A DNA stretch of 64,000 bases. It comes from Coptis chinensis (lineage: Eukaryota > Streptophyta > Magnoliopsida > Ranunculales > Ranunculaceae). The notes beneath the pieces were generated by a model, which saw only the letters and a program-made list of their open reading frames with translations, ran no database searches and was not told the origin of the DNA. How positions within the stretch are numbered: position 1 is the stretch's first letter; every line of letters starts with the position of its first letter. Of the stretch, positions 23,319 to 35,321 are shown piece after piece. The stretch covers positions 76,537,501-76,601,500 of the forward strand of contig CM027378.1 of NCBI GenBank assembly GCA_015680905.1, given 5' to 3'. The translations under genes were made by a program, and so were the position numbers.

Positions 23319-25043
23319 ATTGTCCCAAATTCCATCAATTGGACTTTTTGTTCCCCACTTTGCTCATATGTTTTTCTTTGAATTACAATCCATACAAATA
23401 TCAAATAGTGTAAATTTGAATTAAATTAAAGTTAGATATGTCATTTTCATCCAATCAACTTTTTCAACAAATACTTGGGCTCAACATGTGGCCCACATGT
23501 CGGAAAAAGTAAACAATTTATTCTTTGCTTTTATAAATCAGATTGAAATTTTAACATTTTCAAATCGAAATTTTTGATTAAATTTCAATATATTCTAAAA
23601 CTGAAATTTATGCAAATTTACATTTTTTTTAATTGTGATTATTGAAAATAGATATAAATGTTTATTTTAACATAGCAACTTAATATTCAAGTTGAACATT
23701 TTCAAATCGAAATTTTAGATTAAATTTCAATATATTCTAAATCCGATAAATGTTTACTTTTCAAATTTTTTCCGTAATATTAACAAATTCAAAATTGAAT
23801 TTTTCTAAAAAGGTTAAAAAGTCAAATAAATTTGAAATTATGGAAGAAAAAATCTTCTATTTATTGGATAAACTATATGATTTATTTTTATTTATTTTTA
23901 TAAACAAAGAAATTGAATCCATACTCATAGAGCATGCACAAAATGCTCGTATATTATAACACACATATATTCTACTTTCTAATTAGTATAAAATCTTTTG
24001 CTTCCGTTGGATTTTTTTAAAGAAATTGGATTTGTAACTACCCATGACGGCGAGTGCATAAGTACTAGTTAATCTATAAACACACTAACATAAGTTTTCT
24101 CTCGTAGAGGCTTGAAAATGGATAATTTGCAGTTGGTCACCAATTGATCGTTTATTAGCTATTGGGCCAAAATTGACGGTGATCCATCCATATTTTCTAA
24201 ATTAACACATTTACCCTTGCACGTGTATTGCACGAGATTGAAATAAATGGCTAAGATCAAAGTTATTTTCAAATCAGCATCCACCATAACATTTTATCTT
24301 GACCGTTTATTTGTGAGACACGTCCTAATTTCTCATTACCTATCCTATTAGCTGGAAAAACACTAGTTAACCGCGCTCTCACCCTCACTTCTTTCAGACA
24401 TCACTCTCTCGCTTACATCATTTTTTCACATACCTGTTTGTGTGCAAGGGTAGCAAAGTACCCATCATCGAACTTTTTTCAAATGCTAAGAACCAACTAA
24501 ACACTTTTTCAAATGGTAGGAATTAACTTTCACTGGAGTTTGAAGTAAATGTGGTAGTTTGGAGAAGATAGACTGGACTTGTAGATCTGATCTATGCATT
24601 CAAGCTTAAGGAAGTTAGTTTGTAAGTAAAAACTAAACCTTTTTTAGTTTAGTTTGTTACATTCGTTCGGTTGTTTATACTATTTTGCATGGTTTGAATG
24701 TTTGTTTATTTAAAGAAGTACGTGGTTAATTATCTTTTTGGACCAAACCCTAATTATCAATAAAAAAAATTAACCTAAACCCTAATTTTTTATTATGTCG
24801 TGGTCCCAAGCCCTAATTCTTAAATACAGTAATGGTCCCAAATCCTAATTTCTAATACAAAAAATTAGAGCATTTTAAGTAATATGGAATACTATATGTA
24901 CATTTTTTTTAATATATTTTATATTGGGTTAGAATTATATAGTAGTTTGTTGCCACATTATTTTACTGTTTAAAAAATGTAGCACCTTTCACCATTTTTC
25001 AACGATGTTCACTTGTTGGTTGTTGGTCTCATAGACCTATCAA
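23319..25043. other. AT-rich non-coding spacer
   Basis: No gene was recognised. A unit of about 50 bp, acattttcaaatcgaaattt plus attaaatttcaatatattct, occurs twice, near 23550 and 23695. The right inverted repeat of the candidate TIR element lies at 24117-24228. The ORF at 23750-23959 is low-complexity. Confidence 0.4.
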
Positions 25044-25488
25044 ATGAGAAAAAGTAAAGGCAAGGGCAAGGGTCCAAAACAAAGGAGGGGTGAAGAGTAT
25101 CCAGACCATTTAATGTCTGTTTGTAGATTTGGGTATAACAATTGGGCAGAGGATGAGGTTAGGGCTGCTAGAGCTTCTGTTGATGAGCATGGTGATGATG
25201 TAACTCGTGAAGAAGTCCATGCTCACATTTTTTGAATATAGGTACAAGAAAGAAGCAAACAGGGTTGTTGTAGGACTACCTCCATTTGATTCTGATAATG
25301 ATCAGGATCCATTTGAGTCTGAATTGGAGGATCTGGATTGGCTTGATACAGTAAGTGATCCAAATGCTGGGGAGGGTGAGGATGAGGCTCAGGCTAAGGT
25401 TAAGGGTGAGGGAAGTTCAAGTCAAGCACAAACTGCTAGAGGGGGAAGTCAAGCATAACCTAGAGTGGTTGTGCAGGCTTTGATGTGT
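25044..25488 (+). pseudogene. Acidic ORF of unknown family, 5' part, cut by an LTR element
   Basis: Frame one begins MRKSKGKGKGPKQRRGEEYP and ends at TGA after VHAHIF; the next frame carries on as EYRYKKEANRVVVGLPPF. Removing one T from the T6 run near 25229 would make the frames continuous, so this is a simple frameshift. The downstream part is acidic (SDNDQDPFESELEDLDWLD) and then Ser/Gln-rich. After an in-frame TAA at 25456 (likely once CAA) the frame stays open to 25488, where the big LTR element starts, and resumes in frame at 43116. The basic start and acidic tail are reminiscent of a transposon-encoded protein C-terminus, but I do not recognise the family. Confidence 0.5.
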
Positions 25489-26458
25489 TGATCAGTCCCC
25501 AAATGTGTATTTTATTACCTTTACAATGTTTCAATTATGCCCTTTTTATGCTTAATGAACAGATAATTTATAGTTTTTGCTACCGTTTGCAAGATACATG
25601 TCATTTATGACGTATATTCTTAATACATGTATTTTAGCACGAAAAGAATTGCTATTGATGCTGCTTAGGAAGATTCCAACTTAGGAGAAAAAATGCTGGA
25701 AAGTCAAAGTCAACTGTCAAAGTCAACTCTTAAAGACTTAAGGACTTAAAGCTAAAAGATATAGACTCAAGTACTTAAAGCCAAAATCAATAATTCAATT
25801 GTATGGGCTTAAGGCAAAAGCCCACAAGCTTAAAGGTTGTTTCTAGAAGGAGGGGAAAATATATAATTGGTGTTCTATATAAACCAAAAAGATGTAGAGA
25901 ATTAGTTATCCAATGTTTTAGGGTCTAAACCATTTGGTTTGTTAGGAATAGAAACCCTATAGCTAATCTTTGGTCATTAGAAGTAGATTAAATGTTTTAA
26001 TTTAATAGTGTAATTTGTTATTTACTTGTTTTCCATTTTTTTGTTCTTCAAGATTTAAGTGATTTAATACAAGTTTTCAATATTAACTTTAATACAAGTT
26101 TTCATTCTTCTTTTCAATACAAGTTTTCTCTACTTATCTCATCTTTGATTCAATCCCGAACACTAGTTATACTCATTTGACAAGTTCAAATGAATATGAC
26201 TTTGTGAGCAAGATATCCATCAAAACCAATTTCATTCCATGTTTTGATTCAACAACAAGTTAAAAACAAGTTTTAATCCATCTACAAATCAACCAAGAGT
26301 TTCACATTAAGAAGTAATTTCAAATACTCATTAGAAAGTAGGAGAGAAGAGTTACAAGTCTAGTTTTTCCAACCATGAAACTCATCCTCCAAACAAAGGA
26401 TTCAAGATGAACAACACACCCCTCAACACCACTATTCTATTGCAATCAAATGGTGCCA
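25489..26458 (+). repeat. 5' LTR of the 17.6-kb element
   Basis: 970 bp, TGATCAG...GCAATCA. Matches 42152-43110 throughout. Confidence 0.88.
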
Positions 26459-28644
26459 CCGTCATGGATTCAAATGGGAGGAGGAAGATGGAGAAAAAAA
26501 TCACTCATTGAACCCTTCTTCTTAATCTTAATTTTAAAAAAAATTAGTTTTTTTTCTTGATTTTGTTACTGATGTTTCATTTTCGTATGTTTCCAACACA
26601 TTTTTGTGCAAACGGAGCTCGAGAATAGTACGAGACGAATCACCGGAACTTGCTAGAGAAAAAGGTGTGCAAATGGAGCAAAAGAACCCATGCCGCGCCT
26701 GTCACCCACGCTCCCGCACATGTCAGACACGCACCTACGTAAGACAAGCGCCCGCAAATCATTCACCCGCGCCCGTATATGACATGCGTCCATGCCTCAT
26801 TCACCCGCGCCGCGCCTCGATTTTCTCCGATGAAGATTCCGTTGGCTCGGAATCTTCGTGTGTAAGCCTACTTTAATTCCCCCTGGTCTTTTTAATTCAA
26901 CTGTTACTAGATAAAAAATAGATAAATTTGCAAAGTTTTGAGTTTTCAAAACCAAAAATTCAATTTAAAAAGCATTTTTAAAATTAAAAGTTTTTATTAA
27001 TTAAAATGAATTAGTAATCCATTAGCAAAGTTAAACATAAAAATTAGTTTAGTAGCATGTTTAGGTTTTATTTTATAGTAATTGTTGTTTATGCATGATT
27101 AGATTAAGATAATATCATATAGTTAAGTCAAAATACAAAAAAAAAAAAAAAAGGATAAATACAAAATAGTTTAAGGGTGGGGGAGGGGTTTCGATCCTAT
27201 TTATTTATTGCGAAAAAGTGTTTATTAGTGAAAAAACATTTTTTGAAAAAATAAATGCGTTTGGTCTCTATTTTTTTTTAAAAAAAAGTTTTCATCCAAA
27301 AAACACTTTTTGGTCCCAAAAACTAGTTTTATTATAATTAGGTAAAACTTGTTTTTCAAGTTAAAAAACTGTTTTTCTTTGATGGAAACACTTTGGGCGC
27401 TAAAGGCAAATGAACTGCCCGGATGTTTTAGACTTTAGTACTTTATAACGCGATATGCTGAAATATGTTGAGAAATATAGTGTGAAATATGGTTTGATAA
27501 AATAGCTTTTAAGAAAAATCACAACCAAACATGTTTATTCAAAAACTATTTTTAGAATTTTTTCATAAAAATGCTTTTTAAGAAAAAATGATTTTTTGAA
27601 AAAATGAGAACCAAACACCCACTAAGTTTTGGAAGTTTAGTATTTTGGTTTGAGTTTACTTACCAAGAGTTGGGGATTCAACCAACTTGGACCAGTTGGA
27701 TGTGCGAGACAAATAGTGTAACATCACGCTCGCGCATCTCAACCTAACTTAGGGGTTGAAGTTCCAATTTTTGACAAACACTTTTCAAGCTTTTACGTAT
27801 TTTGTTTAATTAATCATTAGTGAATAGTTAATTAGCTAAACGTAGTTAAATTTTTGTGTTTACTGCTTTCATAGTTTTAAGCCCACGAAGGCAAATTTGT
27901 TTTAGGCCCATGAATGCAATCAATTGTATCTTATTGGCTTTGGCACATTTCGAGCCGACTTGTGGGTCTTAGTTAGATTAAACTTGTAACCGTAAGGAAA
28001 AGCTCGAATGGTGGGTTGACACGCAATACACCAAACACTTTGTCCACGTTGCCTTTACCCCAAGGGTCGTGTACGCACACCTTGGGTGGTAATTTCTAAA
28101 CATCCTTACTACAAAGTGTAAGAGGATACTTGTGTGTTACTAAGCATACTTGCATGATTGTGTAATTTACGTTTCAGTCTCGTCTTTACATTAACGCTAA
28201 GGCTAAACTCGAGCCCTAAAATAACAAAAAGTGGGATTAAGCCCCACTTTAATTTAAAAAGGACGTTGCGTGAAATGTTTGTTACATAGACCAAATTAAA
28301 AAAGATAAAATCAATCAAGCAGAGCCAATTTAGTCACGACCATTAGGACTAACATCTAGCACGAACAAAAAGAGTAGTGAACTACCAGATTCCAGTGGAA
28401 CAACCACCTTCCTTACTCCCCTCCCTCAGAAATACCGTGGGTGAAATTCTTGGTGGCACACCATCTGGTGAAGTGGCGATCTTCTCCCTTGACGTGTGTA
28501 GTTCCCAAAACCCAGTTTTGCGCCCACTGTTAAATTCAAATAGGGCATAGTTTCTAATCTATAGACATTGCATGCAAACTTTTCAAAAACTTCAAAGTCA
28601 CAAATGAATTTCTGCAGATTGTGCATCATTCTTGTTTGAGCATC
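26459..28644. other. Leader region of the 17.6-kb element
   Basis: Non-coding DNA behind the 5' LTR. At 26680-26830 a short stretch is strikingly C- and CpG-rich, with degenerate repeats of cacccgcgcccg. At 27190-27620 A/T-rich words such as attttttgaaaaaat recur in both orientations, probably a decayed MITE. No gene was recognised. Confidence 0.4.
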
Positions 28645-29553
28645 CATGGCTTATCAATATACATCGCAACCGTCATGGAATAACAATGCAAACCCAAAAC
28701 CTTGTTCTTGTTGTGGAGTCCGTATCATTGGGCATCTCAATGCACATCATATATCAAGTTCGCGCCTCCTATAGAATATTTTTACGATTACGAACCTCAA
28801 TTTTCAAATTTTCCTAGTACCCAATACACGCAAGAGTTTTCTAATCATACAGATAATTTATGGAATTCCACCACAAATAGTCAACCATTATTCATATATC
28901 CACCCAGTCAGTCAGAATATGGGTTCACTAACAGTCCATTACCATTCACATCACCATCCATTTCAAATTTATATTCCACTCCACCATCTATCACAGACCA
29001 ACTTTATCAGGCAATGGCTGAGCAAAAAATACAAATTCAGCAAATAGCAAAGACCTTTTGTTTTCTCCAATCCATTTCAATCGATACCACATCTTAGACT
29101 AATATTCTTCTCACCAGTCCATAACCCAACCAAAAAGAGGAACAAGGTGTTGCTATAACAAAGCCAATTGCTAAAGCCCATCCTGATATTTATGACCAAT
29201 TAAAACCACAACACCATCCACCTAACTATCGTGTGAATTCCAAATTCTATGATAATGACTATATGCATGAGAACACTTTGACAAAAGAAACTCTAGAACC
29301 TATGTTGGAAAGTAACTCGACAAACTTGGACGATGACATTAAGAAAATTTATGAAGTTCTAGATAAAGAGGACAAAGAAAATGAAGTGCCTAGAGAAGAG
29401 GATATAAATTATATAGTGGAAAGTGGATCTAATTTTAGTTTGGTCGTTAAATACTTATGGGCGGAGTGGGTATTAAAGATTCTTGAGGAAGGTCATCATC
29501 CATGTAGTAAACAGATTGATGATCATCCAAGTTACTTGATATCACTGTTGTAG
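28645..29553 (+). pseudogene. Degenerate gag-like region of the 17.6-kb element
   Basis: From the ATG at 28645 the frame reads MAYQYTSQPSWNNNANPKP, then a Cys pair (CSCCG), with shifts to the frames 28702-29097 and 29233-29553. The middle part is rich in Ser, Pro, Asn and Gln (FTSPSISNLYSTPPSI) and the last part in Asp/Glu (KIYEVLDKEDKENEVPREED). Composition and position suit a plant gag, but no domain is clear. Confidence 0.35.
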
Positions 29554-32190
29554 GGTCAAATAATGGTACTGACTCTAATAACTCATTTACTTCTTGTGTG
29601 TAATCATCGTCCTCAAATTCAGATTCGCTAAAGGAAAGAAATTGGTACACTTCATCTTCAGGAAAAGAGTTAGTGAAATACTCTTGCGGAATGCTGTCAA
29701 TCCTGTTGACCTCACCATCAATGTCGCTCGAAGTTGTTTCATCAACTTGAACACATTCACCTCGACCGAAAGATTTCCGAAGGACATGGTCATGGAACCA
29801 TCTCTACAGTTAATAAGAGCATTAGCAGTGGCGAGGAACGGACGTCCTAAGATGATAGGAATGGAATCACATGCAACTTCTGATCCAAAATAACAAAGTC
29901 TACAGGGATAGAAGAAATCTTGGACTTTTACAAGGACGTTTTCCACAATTCCTTTTGGATACTTTATGGAACGATCGGCTAACTGTAGAGTCATGGTGGG
30001 TAGGTTTGAGCTCATGAAGACCTAGTTGTTTAAATAAATAATATGGAAGTAAGTTCACACTAGCTCCTAGGTCTAGTAGTGCGAGAGTCCGTGTATTTGT
30101 CACCTAAGGTGCATGGAACCGCTTGGTCTACCGGGGGTCCTTGTATTTTACTATACCATTGTGTTCGGTGATGGAGGGAACCGCTCAAATGAGGAACGCT
30201 TTGTTGAGGAACATTAGTTCTCCTTTTTGTGGTGCACATATCTTTCGTAAAATTTTGCATGTTTTGGTAATAGTTTTAAGGTATCGAAAAAGGTAAGTTG
30301 ATTGTTAAATTTTGAAAAGTCTCTCCGAATTTCAAAGAAAATTGTCATCGGGTTTATTCTTTGCCAAAGCTGCCGCGGCAGAAATGGTGCCTTAGGGCGG
30401 AATTTGGCAAAGGGGTCTACTTGCTTGTTTCCTACATTCGGAGGTGTTGACTTTGTTGTATCAGGGGAATCTTCTGTAGGTTCATTATTAGAACTAGATT
30501 CCTTGGAACCCTCTTTTTCCTTTGGTTGATCATCTGGCATACGTATCTGATTGTCTACAGTTTTTCCAGATCGTAGAGTAGTGATTGCATGCACCTCACC
30601 TTGGTTGGGGGTGCTTGTACCAGGGGCATTGGTGAGTTCAAAGGTTGTGTTTGGCTGGTTTAGGGTTTGGAACTGCTTGTGCAGAAACACGCCTTTTGAC
30701 TCTTTTCTTGCGCCAATTGCTGAAGTGATTGTTGGATAGACGTTAAAATTTGAGACTGTTGGTTCATGTAAGCCAAGAAAGTCTCATTTGTCCTATCCGT
30801 AATGGTTGGCGCAGGTTGTGCAACCGGTAGTAGTTCTCGATTATTGCTTAGAAGTTGTTGATTATAGTTGGGATTTGGATTAAAATTTGGAACAAGGTCA
30901 TGGTTGGTCCGATAATTAGCATTGGAATTATTTTGAAATTGACCTTGTTGGTATTGTTGATTATTTCCTTGGCGGTATGGAATAAAATTATTGGTAGGTC
31001 GAACAGGTGGATTAGCGAAACCAGGAGGAGCCCCCATTTGTTGGTTATTTTGACGCCAAGCGAAATTCGGATGTTGTCTCCACGGTGCATTGGGAATGTT
31101 GAATGCACATGCCTCCTCCGCTTGTTGAGTAGGGGAAGCATATAACAAGGGATAATATGCATCAGGATGATCAGGACTAAGACAAAGGACACAAGGAGCG
31201 GTGTCAACGTTCATGACTGGTTTTGGTAGTTGATCGTTTACTTGAACTGCAAGGGCATCTACTTTTTTAGTTAGGGATTCTATCAAATTTTTTATTTCGG
31301 GGATCGGGTTTTACCTCAAAATATATGTGGCTTTTGTAACGGTATCCTTTGATGATCTAGACGACTTCGTTGTTACCCGGTGTGTACCTTTTTTCGCTTG
31401 TTTTTCAAGAAAAGTATAAGCTTCCAGAGCTCCTTTGTCCATCCATGAAGCAACCTCCGCTCATTATATCAAGAGTTTCTTTTTGATGATCGCATTGCAT
31501 GCACCATTAAAGAATGATTGAACAAGGACAGCTTTTTCTAGTTGGTGGTGAGGACATTCTAACAGAAGATCAGTAAAATGACTCCATGCTTCCGTAAAGG
31601 ATTCATGAGGATTTTGACGGAAGAATTGAATTTTCTGAAGCATTTCAGTTGTTTTCTTCTGAGTGTAAAACCGAAGCATGAAAGCTTGAACTAGTTTATT
31701 CCATGTGTCTATGGATTGTGATTGTTGTCCTGCTAGCCAGATTGACGCTTTTTCCGCTAAAGTGAATGGAAACAGTCGAAGCAAGAGTTGTTCCTTAGAG
31801 ACTGCTGGATGATGAAATGTTGTTGCCACTTGTTGAAGTCTTCAAGATGATTGTCACGGTTTTTCGTGCTCCAAACCATGATATATTGGTAACAAACTGA
31901 AAACGCGTTTGGTGGGATCTGAAAAATCACCGACAATGTCCTCAAGTTTGATCGCGGGGAAGAAGGTCCTTCCCCGTAATGCAAATAGAAGTCCGAGAAG
32001 GGCTTCTCTGCTGCTGGTAGGATCGTCGACCATAATGACGAAGTTGATGGCGGCGAAGGATTGTGATGAAGGTAATTAGCGGAAGAAGAACAATTTTTAT
32101 GTGAGAACTTACGCAATTGCTTATCGTTATTTTTTCGACGATAGGTATGTTCAATTTCTTTAGTGGAACCCGGACCTTAATCTCATGCAA
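29447..32190 (-). pseudogene. Athila/Tat-like gag-protease fragment, antisense in the larger element
   Basis: Several frames on the minus strand line up in order. A gag domain lies at 31464-31829 (RLFPFTLAEKASIWLAG, IDTWNKLVQAFMLRF, ESFTEAWSHFTDLLLECPHH), typical of the plant retrotransposon gag family. A decayed zinc knuckle (CVLCLSPDHPDAYYP) with an Asn/Gln/Pro-rich tail follows at 30660-31286. Next is a region ending FDTLKLLPKHAKFYER at 30214-30690, then a retropepsin-like segment (ALLDLGASVNLLPYYLFKQL) whose active-site DTGAS-type triad reads DLGAS, then LGRPFLATANALI. Frameshifts and stops separate these parts. Reverse transcriptase is absent; the fragment ends near 29447, where it meets plus-strand sequence. 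Confidence 0.75.
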
Positions 32191-35100
32191 GCATAAAATT
32201 AAATCTAACTTACGAAGGAATTATGAGGACTCGAATTTTATTATTATCTTAAGCATTAGGGTTGAACAACATATGCCTAAGCCGCTAAACGAAAGCAGGG
32301 GAAGCTAGGAATACGTGTGCATAAACCAACAGCAGTCACAAGAGAGATATGAGGGAGGATTTCCGTGCAAAAGCACGGTTCTAATTAAGTAACCTCAATC
32401 TTTCAAGTTTCCTAGACACCATTGGAATATGATTAAGATTTATGGAATTAAAATTTATGCAAAGGTGGTATTAAATTAATTTTAATTTAATTTAATTTTA
32501 TTTAATTTTTTTATTATTTTTTTATATTTTTTTATTTTTTTTTAAAGATTTATGCAAGGTTTAAAATACAAACATACAAATACGATCTACTCATACAATA
32601 CTAGGTGCAGTAGCATGTGAAGGTACTCTACTCATGCATATATAGCTATCTGAATAGGCAAGCTTGTGTCATCGATAAATATTTCCATACGCAGCAAATA
32701 TACATCGATAATAATGATATGTACGCTTAATTTGTAAATCGATATTACGTAAATGTATATCAACAAGAATGTGCTTAATTTGAATCACTCATAATTATCT
32801 AAATACATTAGCATACTGAATACAATATACATAATGCTAGAATAGATGACAAAACTAAACATGCAAAGTATTATACCTAAACTAAAATATTTAATTTTGT
32901 ATTGCATAATAAATCGATTTCGACAATACTCATTGAGATTGCGAATGTCCTATAGAGAGTAGCTTTACCCCGTAGGGTTTAGAAACAACTTACCCAACTC
33001 AGATTTTAACCCTCGTTGGAATGTTCTCCTCTTTCTTGACAAAATCGACATATTAGACAATACCGTTAATGCATAATCGTGAAAAATATCAAACATTTAA
33101 CAAGCAACATTTATACGTAGAAAGACATATACCCATGCAAAACAGTACCATTAATATGTAAATATACATTCATATGCAAATCATGTCCGAGTAATCGTAT
33201 ATAAATATTTACCGGTATACAAACTTGATTCATGCATAATTCGAGGCTAAAACTTAAATAATAATCCATAAATTTATCCTAATACTATATACATGGCATA
33301 CATGTAGAAAAACATAATAAAAATAATAAAAATAAATTACAATAATACTGAAAATTGGAACCTGTAGCTTCCCGCGTTTTCGCCCTTGAACTGAAACAAA
33401 CGTTTCAATTAAATTACGCCGATAAATCCCAAAGGATTATCGAATTTTTCAGGTATAGGGCCAGATATTTAGGCCTGGAAATGGATCAAGGTGGATCTGC
33501 AGATGCTGGAGGTTGAACAGGAGCAGAAATTAACAAAAACACTTTCAACGCGAGGGTCCCACTACTTGTAGCGACACACTCAGCGCCGACGCATGTTCAT
33601 GAAATTATAGTGCGCTCAATTTTTATGGTAGTCTTATAATCTCCTCGAGGAGTTGTTTCCCGATCCCTAACTTTGGGTACCTGCAAAGTGGAACGAATTT
33701 TTTTTATCAAACAGTCAATTGTAAGTGAAAAAAAAACGAAATTGAACTAAAAAACGCAAATGAACGACAAGGAAAGGAATGAAGAGAATGGGGTTCCCCC
33801 TTGATGCAACTTCCGATCTTTAGCACAAGTTCTATGGCTTTAGAACAAAGAGCGGCGCCATTTGATATTTGCTTGTTACTACTACTTAGAGTTTTGAACT
33901 CTAAAATTGGTGCAAAAGCAATCAAGGTTCCTTACTCACGATCTTCGTTTCGTAGAGTTGGAATAAAGATTCGAACTAAACTAAAGCTTAGAACAACTAC
34001 AAATTGGAATTTACAATTAAGGGAAACTAAGGAGTAAGGTCATAATATAAATGCTAGATTTTTCTTTCCTACATAAACATTAAGAAAACATTAACGTTGA
34101 AAACATTCACTTAATACCGAAATAAATATTTGAAAGAGAAGGTGGAGAGTTAATCCTCCTCATGTAAAACTATCATTAGTGTTGATTTGAAAAAGGTTTT
34201 GATTCTTCCTAGACTCATAGACAAGTCCCTAATGGAAAAATAGATTTGATCCCTAGCATGCAATGCTCACTAAAGAGCTCATACATGCTAGCAAGTGAAA
34301 CCAAACAATGACTTATCTCTAAGCTCATTGCTTGATTCCTAACTAAACTCTACACCAACTACCATTTTGGGATAGGATGTAGAGTTAGTTGTTCTTCCTA
34401 AACCTACCAAACCAACAACAATTTGTTTACCCTCACATGAGTTGGATTAACTCCCCAAAAGGGAAGTTAGCTCATGATCCTTGGGACAAGGATTTATGAA
34501 CTAAGAAAAACACAAAAGAGATAGAGAGAGAGAGAGAAGAAAGATGAACAACCAAACTCCTATTATTTTCTAGAAGAACAAGTGTTCCTCCATTAAAACT
34601 ATTACAAGCTTTCTTAATAAAAACTAAAACTAACTTCTCATTTTCACTAAGGAACTAAAAATAATGCCATGTGAGGAAAATAAGTCAAGGGAGTAAATGG
34701 AGTGTCCCCCACCCTTGTCTAATTTCTTCTCCATTTGAGAGAAATCTCATTTCCTCCCACGTGAATTATCAAACCACATTGATTCATGTTTATCTACCAC
34801 ATTAAAACAAAGTGACACCTTGCCTTTTTTCACTATTAACACCTAATCTAATTTATTACATGCAAGGTGTCAACTTTGCACCAATAATTTGTTATCTTTG
34901 TCTTGACATGCTCCATGATTGATGACTCATCCAATCTTGTGGCCCCGTATAGTGGGTCCATGTGCAGTCCAGTGGCGGTCCGGTATTTTGGGCAGTGTTA
35001 CAATTTCCCGCCTATACGTAGAGTTCATCGCCCTGATTGTCTGAGCATCTCTCGTGTCGCATTCGGAGTCCTGGTTCGAGAGGTAGGAGCTTTGGAAGTT

Positions 35101-35321
35101 TGATGCTTCTGTGTGGATTTGGGAGAATTCGTATATACGCCGTTCCTCGTGCTTTATTTCAAGTTTAACCAATATTTCCATGTTTACTGCAAATACCTGC
35201 AAAAGTATGAAAACATATTTATTTCATGATTATTAAACACATAATTAACCAAATTTATATGTCTCAATGGGGTTTCATAATACACTTTTGGGTGCTTATC
35301 AGAGGCGCCTTAGTTTCAAAC
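32191..35321. other. Non-coding retroelement-derived DNA
   Basis: AT-rich, without a recognised gene. A minus-strand ORF at 34927-35202 (ending TWRREIVTLPK-like, with SNQDSECDTRDAQ) might be the end of a retroelement polyprotein. The tract at 33400-33480 (minus: gggatttatcggcgtaattt) resembles long plant LTRs. Neither can be assigned to an element with ends. Confidence 0.3.

Larger units (their letters stand above)
20576..24228. mobile_element. Candidate TIR-bounded element enclosing SPH copy B
   Basis: The segment 20651-20711 (gtcaattttggcccaatagc onward to attatccat) recurs as its reverse complement at 24117-24177, with one mismatch in about 61 bp. Weaker inverted similarity continues outward (acacgtgcgaagggta at 20578 versus tacccttgcacgtgt near 24212). 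The pair bounds 3.6 kb containing SPH copy B and its duplicated surroundings. No matching target duplication was found. Two separate MITE insertions in opposite orientation would give the same picture. Confidence 0.45.

Noticed and set aside
29447-29650. A YYMDD string that could suggest reverse transcriptase
   Set aside because: The surrounding residues (VYYMDDDLPQ) lack the hydrophobic context and other RT blocks; it follows the protease region in a degraded ORF.
34990-35002. Minus-strand TGTAACACTGCCC after a purine tract, as a possible LTR start
   Set aside because: An open frame runs across it and no second copy or TSD could be found.
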